A stretch of 40,693 bases of DNA from JABWCE01 sp964355045 (GCA_964355045.1 CAYHCM010000012.1:1-40693); one strand, 5' to 3'; shown: positions 1 to 8,393, counted from the stretch's first letter. The notes: generated by a model not told the origin, from the letters alone. Program-made: numbers and translations.

Positions 1-249
1 GAAATTATGAGCCTATCACGATTGCATCAAATTGCGGATAGTTTTATAAAAACCGATAAAACAACCTATTTGGTTTTGGGCAAAAACTTTACCCGCGATA
101 CCATTTACAAATACTCCTACAACAAACAATATATCGTGGATTCGGCTTCATTGGCAGTATTAAATAAAAATTATCAATTAATGGATTCGTTCAATAATAA
201 CTGGTATTGCGATGAGCATTATTTTATTTATAAACGGAAACCTTTTTAA
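1..249 (+). CDS. C-terminal end of an unidentified protein (cut by window edge)
   Basis: The reading frame is open from the first base of the window to the TAA at 247-249, so this is the tail of a longer gene and the ATG at position 7 need not be its start. The visible 80 or so residues are hydrophilic and rich in Tyr, Asn and Lys, ending in YFIYKRKPF. No motif is recognisable. A tail like this could follow the membrane part of a large glycosyltransferase, but that is only a guess. The gene ends 79 bp before hutI on the same strand. Confidence 0.5.
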   Translation, partial: EIMSLSRLHQIADSFIKTDKTTYLVLGKNFTRDTIYKYSYNKQYIVDSASLAVLNKNYQLMDSFNNNWYCDEHYFIYKRKPF

Positions 250-327
250 AATTTTTTGTGGACTTTTGTGTTTTTGCCACTAAAACTCTAAAACACGAAA
301 TTCCTCTAAATAATTGTATAAGTAACC

Positions 328-1554
328 ATGAGCCAAAAACACCTTTATACCCACATAAAATCTCTTTACGGAATAACCGAAGGCAGGCCTAAACATAAGG
401 CAGGTAAGGAAATGATGGATTTTAAAAATCTGGATAATGCCTGGTTTTTGGTTTCGGAAAATGGACGGATAGAAGATTTTGGGAAAATGCAAACTATCCC
501 TGAATTTTCAGGACCTGCGACCAATTGCTCAGGAAAATTAATACTTCCCTGTTTTGTGGATAGTCACACCCACCTGATACATGGCGGCAGCCGCGAAAAT
601 GAATTTGTGGACCGGATAAAAGGATTGACCTACGAACAAATAGCCCAACGGGGCGGCGGAATTTTAAACTCAGCCGCAAAACTTAACTCAGCCACTGAAA
701 ACGAATTGTTCGATTCGGCCTTTGAACGCCTGAACCAGGCTATAGCATTGGGTACCGGAGCCATTGAAATAAAAAGCGGCTATGGATTAACCTTAGAAAC
801 GGAATTAAAAATGCTGAGGGTGGCTAATCGGCTAAAATCGGTTTCACCCATTCCGGTTAAAATTACTTTTTTGGGGGCTCATGCTTTTCCAACGGAATTT
901 AAAAATAACCCTGAACACTATATTGATTCAATAGTAAATGAAATGCTACCGGCCATTGCGGACGAAAATCTGGCCGATTATATGGATGTCTTTTGTGAAA
1001 CCAATTATTTTTCGGTAACCCACATGGAACGCTTGCTGGAGGCCGCTTGTAAATATAATTTAAAACCCAAGGTACATGTCAATCAGTTTAACAGCATTGG
1101 TGGCGTGCAGGTTGCCGTTGATAAAAAAGCCATTTCGGTAGATCATTTGGAAGTAATGAATGATGCAGACTTTGAAGCATTAAAAAATTCAGAAACTCTG
1201 CCGGTGGTACTTCCCGGTTGTTCTTTTTTTATAAAAATACCCTATGCCCCGGCCCGAAAAATGATAGATATGGGTTTACCTGTAACTCTTGCCACTGATT
1301 ATAACCCCGGCAGCAGCCCAAGTTTGAGCATGCCTTTTGTAATTTCTTTAGCATGTATCAACATGGGCTTATTGCCCGAAGAAGCCTTTAATGCAGCAAC
1401 CCTAAACGGAGCGGCAGCCTTAGAATTGCAAACCGATTACGGCAGTATTGAAATTGGTAAAAAAGCCAATTTTATAATTACTAAGGCGGTTTCGGGGTTG
1501 AATTATTTGCCTTATAGTTTTGGCGAGAATTGGGTGGAGAGGGTGGTGGTGTAG
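328..1554 (+). CDS. hutI: Imidazolonepropionase
   Basis: Cytosolic metal-dependent amidohydrolase that opens 4-imidazolone-5-propionate to N-formimino-L-glutamate, the third step of histidine degradation. The 408 residues match the family's usual length of about 410. Visible signatures: the metal-binding HTH (H80, H82) in VDSHTHLIHGGSRENEF; GLTYEQIAQRGGG at 99-111; KSGYGLTLETELKML at 149-163; TFLGAHAFP; H250 in KVHVNQF; H273 in VDHLE; and the acidic metal ligand D324 in TDYNPGSSPS. The ATG at 328 gives a normal N-terminus. No hutH, hutU or hutG lies in the window, so the rest of the pathway must be elsewhere. The downstream neighbours are unrelated defence genes, so this gene marks the left edge of the island. 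Confidence 0.97.
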   Translation: MSQKHLYTHIKSLYGITEGRPKHKAGKEMMDFKNLDNAWFLVSENGRIEDFGKMQTIPEFSGPATNCSGKLILPCFVDSHTHLIHGGSRENEFVDRIKGLTYEQIAQRGGGILNSAAKLNSATENELFDSAFERLNQAIALGTGAIEIKSGYGLTLETELKMLRVANRLKSVSPIPVKITFLGAHAFPTEFKNNPEHYIDSIVNEMLPAIADENLADYMDVFCETNYFSVTHMERLLEAACKYNLKPKVHVNQFNSIGGVQVAVDKKAISVDHLEVMNDADFEALKNSETLPVVLPGCSFFIKIPYAPARKMIDMGLPVTLATDYNPGSSPSLSMPFVISLACINMGLLPEEAFNAATLNGAAALELQTDYGSIEIGKKANFIITKAVSGLNYLPYSFGENWVERVVV

Positions 1555-1600
1555 TATAATGATTATTGACTTATTATGTGTTAAAAAGTTAAAAAAATAA

Positions 1601-1631
1601 CTGATTAATTAGTATTTCAAAAGTATCTTTG
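1601..1631 (+). promoter_or_regulatory. Candidate Bacteroidota promoter for the DUF262/RelA-SpoT operon
   Basis: A -7 element TATCTTTG (1624-1631) matches the Bacteroidota consensus TAnnTTTG. It is preceded, after exactly 20 bp, by CTG at 1601-1603, one mismatch from the -33 TTG. Transcription would start near 1637 and give a leader of about 100 nt before the ATG at 1735. This is the only good match in the gap between hutI and the operon. Confidence 0.5.
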
Positions 1632-1734
1632 TAGAAGATACTTATAAATTAACGTTAAGATTAGATAATTCAATTCGACCATAATTTATTATCAAAAATT
1701 ATCAAGTTTTTATCAACGTGAAGAAAAACAAAAA

Positions 1735-2763
1735 ATGAGAAGACAAAATTTTCAAACCGTAAGTTGGTTTTATGACATTTATAAAAGAGGGTTGTTAAAT
1801 CTTGACCCACCTTATCAAAGGAGAAGCGTGTGGAATCAAGACTTTAAAGATTTTTTTATTGACACTTTATTATTGAACTATCCTGCACCAGCACTTTTTA
1901 TGTATGAAGAAATCGATTCAAACGGTATTGGAAATTACAATGTAGTTGATGGAAAACAAAGATTATCAACTATTTTTGATTTTATCGAAAATAAATTCCC
2001 AATATCTGAAAAAGCTTCACTAAACGAAATTAGAGGAAAATACTTTGATGAAATTGATAAGGATATCAAAGTTAAATTTTGGAATTATAGCTTTTTAGTT
2101 GAGTATTTACCAACCAGTGACGAAAGCATAATTAACAACATTTTTGATAGAATCAATAGAAATGTCGCAAGATTGACTTCACAGGAGTTAAGGCATGCAA
2201 AATATTCCGGTATATTCATTTCAACTGTCGAAGAATTAACTGATATAATTAACGAAAGATTTAGCAATTCTATGCCTCGAATAGCTCCGCAATCTAGAAA
2301 ACAGATGAAAGATGTTGAACTTATGGCTCAGATTTTATTGATGATTGAAGAAGGTCCAAAAGGATATAATAGTGATGAATTAGACATAGCTTTCAACAAT
2401 CGTGACACAGAATGGCCAGAAATGGAAAGTGTTAAGGCTTTATTCCTAAGCACAACTGAAATTATTTTTCAAGTTTTAAACCTTGACACAGAAAATGTGA
2501 TCAAATATTCAAGACTATCAAATCAAGCTGACTATTACTCATTAGTGGGAGCTATTAGTGAAAATATAAAAAACGGAATTAATATTACACCACAAATTTA
2601 TCTTCAAAAATTAAAAGAATTTATTCTTATTGTTGAAAACGAAGATGAAAGGCTTGCGAGACCCGAAATAGAAAGTTATTATCAAAATGCTCGAGTAGCA
2701 ACTAATAGAACCTCGGCTAGAAAGGATCGAGTGGCAATTCTTAAAAATTTTATCAATATTTGA
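1735..2763 (+). CDS. DUF262 (GmrS-N / ParB-fold) protein, putative defence component
   Basis: The N-terminal DUF262 domain is clear: PPYQRRSVW at residues 25-33, a helix with IDTLLLNYPAP, and the diagnostic VVDGKQRLSTI at 70-80, equivalent to the family's DGQQR motif. In known DUF262 proteins such as the GmrS half of GmrSD and BrxU, this ParB-like fold binds and hydrolyses nucleotides. The C-terminal two thirds look helical, and I see no DUF1524 HNH nuclease motif, so this is a DUF262-only protein of 342 residues, not a fused GmrSD nuclease. It is followed after one base by a RelA/SpoT-domain gene, so the two are almost certainly co-translated. The sequence is more AT-rich than hutI, which suggests acquisition by transfer. 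Family assignment is firm. The defence role is inferred from the family and the neighbours. Confidence 0.85.
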   Translation: MRRQNFQTVSWFYDIYKRGLLNLDPPYQRRSVWNQDFKDFFIDTLLLNYPAPALFMYEEIDSNGIGNYNVVDGKQRLSTIFDFIENKFPISEKASLNEIRGKYFDEIDKDIKVKFWNYSFLVEYLPTSDESIINNIFDRINRNVARLTSQELRHAKYSGIFISTVEELTDIINERFSNSMPRIAPQSRKQMKDVELMAQILLMIEEGPKGYNSDELDIAFNNRDTEWPEMESVKALFLSTTEIIFQVLNLDTENVIKYSRLSNQADYYSLVGAISENIKNGINITPQIYLQKLKEFILIVENEDERLARPEIESYYQNARVATNRTSARKDRVAILKNFINI

Positions 2764-2764
2764 T

Positions 2765-3739
2765 ATGATTGTATCACCACCTGTCAAACAGGAATTTGAA
2801 AGAAAATATCCCTATATAGAACTTCTATATAAAAACGTTAGAGAAATAATATTGAATTATTGTTCAAATAATAGTTTTGCATTTACTGACAGGATAAAAA
2901 CAATGGATTCATTATCAGAAAAAATCGAAACGGGTCGTTTCAAAAAATGGTCTGATATTGAGGACTTTTATGCCGTTACAATTGTTATCCCAAATTTAAA
3001 TAAAGAAATAGATGTAATATTATTTTTAAAAAATACGTTTAATGAAGTTACCTTAAAAAAACGAGGTAATTCGTTAAAAGCACCTGATGTATTTAGATTT
3101 GATAGTACTAGGTTTATTGGAACTTTGAAACAGAGTGGAGTAAAATCAGAAATTTCAAAAATAAACTTTGAGGTTCAAATTAAAACAGCATTTGAACACG
3201 CTTGGGGCGTTTCAACTCATTCCTTAGTTTATAAAGCAAATGAAATTGACTGGAAACTTTTAAGAATAGCTGCTCAATTGAAATCATCCGTCGAACAACT
3301 TGACATGATTGTTAGTGGAGCAAAGCAAATTAATTCACATATTATAGAACATAAATGGCCTGAAGTAAATATCAAAAAATTCATACTTGAAAAGACAAAT
3401 GAATTTCTTGCTAATTTAAATGTTCCAGAAGAATTAAAGCCCAAAGACTCTTCTCGATTTTCTGAAAATCTATTTTCTTTTTTCCAACCTTTAGTTCATA
3501 ACTCAAAAAAGCCTTATAAATTATTAACACCTTTTTTTGAAAAGGCAAATAATTTTGCAAATTTATTAGGAATTGAAAAATTCCCAAGGTCAATTTCTCT
3601 GATTCAATTCTTTATAGGTATTGCAAACGAATTAAATTATAATTCAGAACAAGGAAAGTATATTCCTTTAGTGACAATGGAAATGGAAACAATATTTCCA
3701 AATATTAAAAAGATAACCAAAAGATTTGAAATTGCATAA
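2765..3739 (+). CDS. RelA/SpoT nucleotidyltransferase-domain protein
   Basis: Residues about 40-160 carry a divergent RelA/SpoT synthetase domain: FTDRIKTMDSLSEKI (R43, K45, K53), DIEDFYAVTIVIPN with D67 at the place of the Mg-binding Asp, and FEVQIKTAFEHAW with E136 and Q138, followed by THSLVYK. This matches the (p)ppGpp synthetase pattern of R-x-K, D and ExQIRT...W...H. Two features are odd: the usual Arg after the Asp is Thr, and the GYxSxH segment is replaced by FRFDSTRF, so product or substrate may differ from ppGpp. There is no HD hydrolase, TGS or ACT domain, so this is a stand-alone small synthetase-like protein with a helical C-terminal half of about 160 residues. The start lies one base after the DUF262 stop. 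Toxic small synthetases (toxSAS, CapRel) offer a model, but activity here is unproven. Confidence 0.82.
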   Translation: MIVSPPVKQEFERKYPYIELLYKNVREIILNYCSNNSFAFTDRIKTMDSLSEKIETGRFKKWSDIEDFYAVTIVIPNLNKEIDVILFLKNTFNEVTLKKRGNSLKAPDVFRFDSTRFIGTLKQSGVKSEISKINFEVQIKTAFEHAWGVSTHSLVYKANEIDWKLLRIAAQLKSSVEQLDMIVSGAKQINSHIIEHKWPEVNIKKFILEKTNEFLANLNVPEELKPKDSSRFSENLFSFFQPLVHNSKKPYKLLTPFFEKANNFANLLGIEKFPRSISLIQFFIGIANELNYNSEQGKYIPLVTMEMETIFPNIKKITKRFEIA

Positions 3740-4029
3740 AATGCCAAATTTAATTAACAAAAAAGGAGTTGTAAAACGAATTATCTAATGGTATGTTATT
3801 TCCTTGAAAGGACAGTTTTGTAGATGAACAATAGATAATTTTCAAATCAATATTGCTTGTAAAAAGCTACCACCATTAAACAGATAGAAATACCTTATGA
3901 TACGTATTATGGCAATAGAATTAAAAGTATTACGGATTTATAAGAATCAACTTGTGCAAAAATTAGGACATTCAATAACTAAATTGAGAAAAAATTATAT
4001 TACCTTAGCAATTAAATAATCTTCAAAAA
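3740..4029 (+). other. Intergenic stretch with two micro-ORFs, possibly a decayed third cistron
   Basis: No recognised gene. An ATG at 3741 follows the RelA/SpoT stop with the same one-base spacing as the previous gene pair, but the frame closes after 15 codons (stop 3786-3788). A second frame, ATG 3909 to TAA 4017-4019, would give a 36-residue basic peptide starting MAIELKVLRIYKNQ. Neither has a recognisable relative. They may be remnants of a lost gene, or nothing. Confidence 0.3.
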
Positions 4030-4710
4030 TTGAAACCAAAATTAACTATTCAAATTCTTATAGATGAAGCTCAAGATTTTTGTGTTTCGCAATCTAAATT
4101 TCAGCATAAAGAACTTTACGGTGTTACCGACGGTAAAGCGGTTGGCACTTTAATAGAACAGAAGTTTCAAAAACAATTACATGATAAATATGATGTTACT
4201 ATTGGGTCCTCTGCTAGTGGAGTTGATTTACCATCGGCAGATATTTCAACCGATATAAAAGTAACATCAATAAAACAGCCTCAATCATCTTGCCCTTTTA
4301 AAGATGCAAAGCAGAAAATATTTGGACTTGGGTACAATCTTCTTGTTTTTGTATATGATAAAGCAGACGACCCTAAATCCAAAACCTCAATACTTAATTT
4401 TGTAAGTTGTTCTTTTGTTTCAAAAGAGCGAACTGCCGATTATACAACTACCTTCCGGCTGAGAGAAATGATTAAAGATGAAGCCAATGAAGCAGATATT
4501 GTAGCATATCTTAATGACAAAAATATTCCAGCAGACGAAATAACTTTATCCAAGTTGGCGCAGCAAATTCTAAAAACAACCCCTGAACAGGGTTATCTTA
4601 CTATATCTAATGCCTTGCAATGGAGATTGCAATATCAAAGAATTGTTACTTTGTCACATGAAGTACCTGGAATTCATAAGATAGTTAGCTATAATAAACC
4701 TGAATTATGA
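4030..4710 (+). CDS. Type II restriction endonuclease (PD-(D/E)XK type)
   Basis: A 226-residue protein directly upstream of, and overlapping by 4 bp, an N6-adenine DNA methyltransferase, the normal layout of a type II restriction-modification system. A PD-(D/E)XK-like core is visible: GTLIEQKF with E43 in a helix, then GVDLPSADISTDIKVTS with acidic residues at D66 and D71 and the D75-I-K77 pair, followed by QPQSSCPF and a strand-rich segment GLGYNLLVFVYDK. The start is a TTG at 4030. There is an in-frame TAG at 4006-4008 and no ATG between it and the TTG, and the codons after the TTG read KPKLTIQ. Recognition sequence cannot be told from the sequence. The role rests mainly on the fold pattern plus the adjacent methyltransferase. 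Confidence 0.72.
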   Translation: MKPKLTIQILIDEAQDFCVSQSKFQHKELYGVTDGKAVGTLIEQKFQKQLHDKYDVTIGSSASGVDLPSADISTDIKVTSIKQPQSSCPFKDAKQKIFGLGYNLLVFVYDKADDPKSKTSILNFVSCSFVSKERTADYTTTFRLREMIKDEANEADIVAYLNDKNIPADEITLSKLAQQILKTTPEQGYLTISNALQWRLQYQRIVTLSHEVPGIHKIVSYNKPEL

Positions 4711-6476
4711 AAGTTTTTGAAGCTTATATTAGTCATCTGGTTTCAGATTTTTTAAATCACATTTTAAAAAATATTATATCCTATGAAATTGCAAATAAAG
4801 AAATGCTTGATACTTTCGGCATTAAATATTTTTTTGAAAGTAATGAAGAGTTAGAAACTTTGAAAAAAGTCATTTCTAAAACAGAGAATATCGTCGAAGA
4901 CCCTGACAGAGCAGAGTATGGCGACTTTCAAACAAACGCTGAATTAGCAAATAAAGTGACTTTGTATTTAGCTACAAAAAATATTTTATCTGAAATTGTT
5001 GTTGAACCAACTTGTGGGAAAGGCAATTTTATAATTGCTACTTTACAAAACTTCAAGAATATTAAAAAAATATTCGGGGTTGAAATTTACAAGCCTTATG
5101 TTTGGGAAACAAAATTTAATATTATTAATTACTTTCTCGAAAACCCTGAGAGTAACAAGCCTGAAATTTTAATTTCACATTGTAATGTTTTTGACTTTGA
5201 TTTTAAGCAAATCGCAGAACAATATTCAACTAATGATATTTTAATAATTGGTAACCCACCTTGGGTAACAAACTCAAAATTGGGAAGTCTTAATTCAACA
5301 AATCTTCCTAAAAAAAGTAATTTTAAAAATCATAATGGCTTAGATGCTATGACAGGGAAAGGCAATTTTGATATTGCAGAATTTATTACTTTGACAATGA
5401 TTGAAACCTTTCAAAAAATGGAAGGTAATTTATTATTATTGGTTAAAAATTCAGTAATAAAAAATATTCTTTTTGATCAAAAACAAAACAGATACAATGT
5501 TTCATCTATAGAAAAATTAGGTATTGACAGTAAAAAAGAGTTTAGTGTCTCCGTTGAGGCTTCTCTATTTTATTGCAAACTAAATTCAATTCCAGAATTT
5601 AAATGCAAAGAGTTTAACTTTTATGAAAACAAATATTCTTACCAAGAATTTGGTTGGTTAAAAGACAAATTTGTATCAAATATTGACACTTATATTCATA
5701 CTGAAGAAATTGATGGTCAATGCCCTTTTGTCTGGAGACAAGGTTTAAAACACGACTGTTCAACTGTTATGGAGTTGAACAAAGAGAATGGCCATTATGT
5801 TAATGGTCTTAATGAAGAGGTAATTTTGGAAGATGATTTAGTTTACGGTATTCTTAAAAGCTCAGACCTTAAAAATACTGTAATCAGTTGTACAAGAAAA
5901 TTTACCATCGTCACTCAAAAAAAAGTTGGTCAAGAAACTAAATATATAAAAAGTGATTATCCTAAAACATATCACTATTTAACAAAACACTTATCAAGTT
6001 TTGATGCACGAAAATCGAGCATCTATAATAACAAACCTTTGTTCTCAATATTCGGCATAGGTGACTATTCTTTTAAACCTTACAAAGTTGCAATATCGGG
6101 ACTCTACAAGACTTTTCATTTTACTTTAATTCTACCACAGGACAATAAACCTGTAATGCTTGATGACACGTGCTATTTAATAGGTTTTGATAAAATTGAA
6201 TTTGCAGTTTATACTTTAATACTTTTAAATTCAGACTTAGCAATGCAGTTTTTACAATCTGTAACTTTTTCAGATGCAAAAAGGACTTTTACAAAAGATG
6301 TTTTGATGCGAATTGATCTTTTGCAATTAGCAAAAAACATAAACCAACACGAGTTACGAATACAATTAAGGAAGTTGAATGAAATGTATAAATTTAATTT
6401 AACTTTGGAGTTATGGGAAAACTTTTTGAAAGAAATGACACCAATAGCGAAAGGGCAGATTGCATTGTTTGCATAG
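4707..6476 (+). CDS. Type II N6-adenine DNA methyltransferase
   Basis: Transfers a methyl group from S-adenosylmethionine to an adenine in the site cut by the upstream endonuclease, protecting host DNA. The 589 residues carry the Eco57I/TaqI-type layout: EYGDFQTNAELANKV (70-84), the SAM-binding motif I EPTCGKGNF (100-108), an acidic motif II region FGVEIYKP, and the catalytic motif IV IIGNPPWVTN with NPPW at 183-186. The C-terminal 300 residues lack catalytic motifs and probably form the target-recognition domain. The ATG at 4707 overlaps the endonuclease stop (ATGA), so the two are translationally coupled. Enzyme class is firm. The target site is unknown. Confidence 0.9.
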   Translation: MKVFEAYISHLVSDFLNHILKNIISYEIANKEMLDTFGIKYFFESNEELETLKKVISKTENIVEDPDRAEYGDFQTNAELANKVTLYLATKNILSEIVVEPTCGKGNFIIATLQNFKNIKKIFGVEIYKPYVWETKFNIINYFLENPESNKPEILISHCNVFDFDFKQIAEQYSTNDILIIGNPPWVTNSKLGSLNSTNLPKKSNFKNHNGLDAMTGKGNFDIAEFITLTMIETFQKMEGNLLLLVKNSVIKNILFDQKQNRYNVSSIEKLGIDSKKEFSVSVEASLFYCKLNSIPEFKCKEFNFYENKYSYQEFGWLKDKFVSNIDTYIHTEEIDGQCPFVWRQGLKHDCSTVMELNKENGHYVNGLNEEVILEDDLVYGILKSSDLKNTVISCTRKFTIVTQKKVGQETKYIKSDYPKTYHYLTKHLSSFDARKSSIYNNKPLFSIFGIGDYSFKPYKVAISGLYKTFHFTLILPQDNKPVMLDDTCYLIGFDKIEFAVYTLILLNSDLAMQFLQSVTFSDAKRTFTKDVLMRIDLLQLAKNINQHELRIQLRKLNEMYKFNLTLELWENFLKEMTPIAKGQIALFA

Positions 6477-6820
6477 ACATAAAAATATATAATGCACTGG
6501 TCAAAACAAGGTAATTTAGTGATGGCTATTTTGTAGTTTGTGACAATAGGTTTTTACAAATACTTTTTCAGGGTAGAAAGTTTGTCTACTTCGAAGCCGA
6601 CATCCAATATATCCTCAACCGTTAGCTACTCAATCCATAAAATAATCGCCCCGCGCTTTTGGTGCATACATCCCATGCGGGATATTAAAAATGGTGTTTA
6701 AGGTTTGTTGCCCAAGGGCAATGATTAACCCTAAACCTTTTCATATTTCATCATTCAAAAAAAGATTAGTTCACCCCATTTAATTCCGGTTCCCTTACAG
6801 CTATTAGCTACCTTTGCCAC
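6477..6820. other. Non-coding stretch with an imperfect hairpin repeat
   Basis: No gene is supported. At about 6693-6738 there is an extended imperfect palindrome centred on TTGCCCAAGGGCAA, with GGTTTGTTGCCC on one side and GGGCAATGATTAACC on the other. A shorter inverted repeat ATCCC/GGGAT lies at 6670-6683. The GC-richer block from about 6640 differs from the AT-rich island on its left and probably marks the island's right edge. The hairpin may be a REP-like element or may help end transcription of the methyltransferase. Confidence 0.45.
6809..6816 (+). promoter_or_regulatory. -7 element almost touching the helicase start
   Basis: TACCTTTG fits the Bacteroidota -7 consensus TAnnTTTG and ends 4 bp before the ATG at 6821. 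No TTG sits at the ideal -33 distance. If it is real, transcription begins at or next to the start codon and the mRNA is leaderless or nearly so. Confidence 0.4.
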
Positions 6821-8134
6821 ATGGTTGGCAAAAACAAGGATGAAAAGGCTATTTTAAAAAAGTTAGGCATAGCCTTATTAAACCCCATGCAGGAAAGTGC
6901 CTGTAAAGCCATAACTTCCTATTCGGAAGTGGTTTTGCTTTCGCCTACCGGCACTGGTAAAACTCTGGCTTTTTTACTCCCCATTATTGCACAACTGGAT
7001 CCGGAGGTAAAGGAAATTCAGGTTTTGATACTGGTTCCTTCCCGCGAGCTTGCCATTCAAATAGAACAAGTGGTTAGGGAAATGGGCAGCGGGTTTAAAG
7101 CCAACGCTGTTTATGGTGGTAAAGCCGGTTCCAAAGACCGAGTAGAATTAAAACACCCTCCTGCTATATTAATTGGTACTCCGGGCCGTGTGGCCGATCA
7201 TATACGAAGGGAAACAATAGATATAAGTGAGATTAAAACCCTCGTATTGGATGAGTATGACAAATCGTTAGAAATAGGTTTTGCTGCCGAAATGGAAGAA
7301 ATTATAACAGCATTGCCAAATATTAAAAAAAAGGTATTGACCTCGGTCACCCAAAAAGTGAAGATTCCTGATTTTGTTGGAATTAGTAATTCAAAACACC
7401 TCAATTTTCTCAAAGAAATAGATATACCACTCCAACTGAAAACCGTGGTTTCACCCAACGAAGACAAGTTGGAAACCTTGGTACAATTGCTCAAACACAT
7501 TGGTAAAAAAAGCGGCATTGTGTTTTGTAATTTAAAGGATAGCATACAAAAGGTAAGCGATTACTTAACCGATAATAAAATTGATTCCGTTAGTTTTTAT
7601 GGCGGTTTGGAGCAAATAGACAGAGAACGAGCGCTTATCAAATTCAGAAATGGAACCAGCCGATTATTGATTGCCACAGATTTGGCAGCAAGAGGCATTG
7701 ATGTTCCCGAAATGGATTTTATAATACATTTTGAGTTGCCGGCAAGGCCGGATGAATTTGTGCACCGAAACGGGCGAACAGCCAGAATGAATAGCGAAGG
7801 AACGGCCTATATTCTAAAGTGGGAAAACGAAACTTTGCCTGTTTTTATTAAAGGGGCAGATGTGCTTAAGTTAAAAGCCACGAAGGAAGATTTAACCAAT
7901 GAGTGGGAAACCCTCTATATATCGGCTGGCAGAAAAGATAAAATATCAAAAGGAGATATAGCAGGTTTATTTTTAAAACAAGGAAATTTAAAAATGGAAG
8001 AACTGGGTATGATTGAATTAAAGCAGGATTGCACCTATGTATCAGTACCCCGTTCAAAATCAAAACAACTTATCTTTGAATTGAACAACTGCCGTTTGAA
8101 AAAAGCAAAAGTAAGAATAAGTCTATTGGGGTAG
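6821..8134 (+). CDS. DEAD-box-type ATP-dependent RNA helicase with DbpA-like C-terminal domain
   Basis: Unwinds or remodels RNA, probably during ribosome assembly. The 437 residues show the helicase motifs in order: Q-motif region NPMQESA, motif I SPTGTGKT (41-48), Ia VPSRELAIQ, Ib GTPGR, motif II at 144-147, motif III at 175-177, IVFCN, then ATDLAARGIDVP and HRNGRTAR. Motif II reads DEYD instead of DEAD and motif III reads SVT instead of SAT; both keep the catalytic acidic pair. The last 70 or so residues (KGDIAGLFLKQG ... YVSVPRSKSKQLIFELN) resemble the DbpA RNA-binding domain, which in E. coli DbpA recognises 23S rRNA. It stands alone on its strand. Family is certain; the exact RNA target is inferred. 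Confidence 0.92.
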   Translation: MVGKNKDEKAILKKLGIALLNPMQESACKAITSYSEVVLLSPTGTGKTLAFLLPIIAQLDPEVKEIQVLILVPSRELAIQIEQVVREMGSGFKANAVYGGKAGSKDRVELKHPPAILIGTPGRVADHIRRETIDISEIKTLVLDEYDKSLEIGFAAEMEEIITALPNIKKKVLTSVTQKVKIPDFVGISNSKHLNFLKEIDIPLQLKTVVSPNEDKLETLVQLLKHIGKKSGIVFCNLKDSIQKVSDYLTDNKIDSVSFYGGLEQIDRERALIKFRNGTSRLLIATDLAARGIDVPEMDFIIHFELPARPDEFVHRNGRTARMNSEGTAYILKWENETLPVFIKGADVLKLKATKEDLTNEWETLYISAGRKDKISKGDIAGLFLKQGNLKMEELGMIELKQDCTYVSVPRSKSKQLIFELNNCRLKKAKVRISLLG

Positions 8135-8204
8135 GTTTGAAGTGTTATTCTGTTGAAGGAGGAATATCTTTTGTAATAAGATGAAGTGCCCCTAACTCAT
8201 CAAA

Positions 8205-8319
8205 GTTTGCAACGAGGATTTGCGAGACAAGAGTTTACAATGCTACATCTATAAAATAGAAAATAATACAAAATTATTTTGAGTTAAAAACGCATATTTA
8301 AATTAACCTCGTTGCAAAC
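8205..8319. repeat. 115-bp element bounded by 13-bp perfect inverted repeats
   Basis: GTTTGCAACGAGG at 8205-8217 is repeated exactly in inverted orientation as CCTCGTTGCAAAC at 8307-8319, with 89 bp between. The interior is AT-rich and non-coding. Size and ends suggest a small non-autonomous mobile element or a paired REP-like repeat. No clear target-site duplication flanks it. It fills most of the gap between the helicase and endonuclease genes, which converge here, so it might also act as a structured 3' end. Confidence 0.55.
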
Positions 8320-8393
8320 GAAGACAAGTATAGTGATGACTTTTATCTGGGGTTACTCTAATGACTTTCCAATTCCTTTTAAATAATATTGTA

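Noticed and set aside
1735..2763. Complete GmrSD-type IV restriction enzyme
   Set aside because: Only the DUF262 half is present; no DUF1524 HNH motif was found in this gene or its neighbours.
2765..3739. Ordinary housekeeping RelA or SpoT
   Set aside because: No HD hydrolase, TGS or ACT domain, much too short, and key motif GYxSxH is missing.
7198..7545. 115-codon minus-strand frame opposite the helicase
   Set aside because: Antisense to conserved helicase motifs; no start context or domain.
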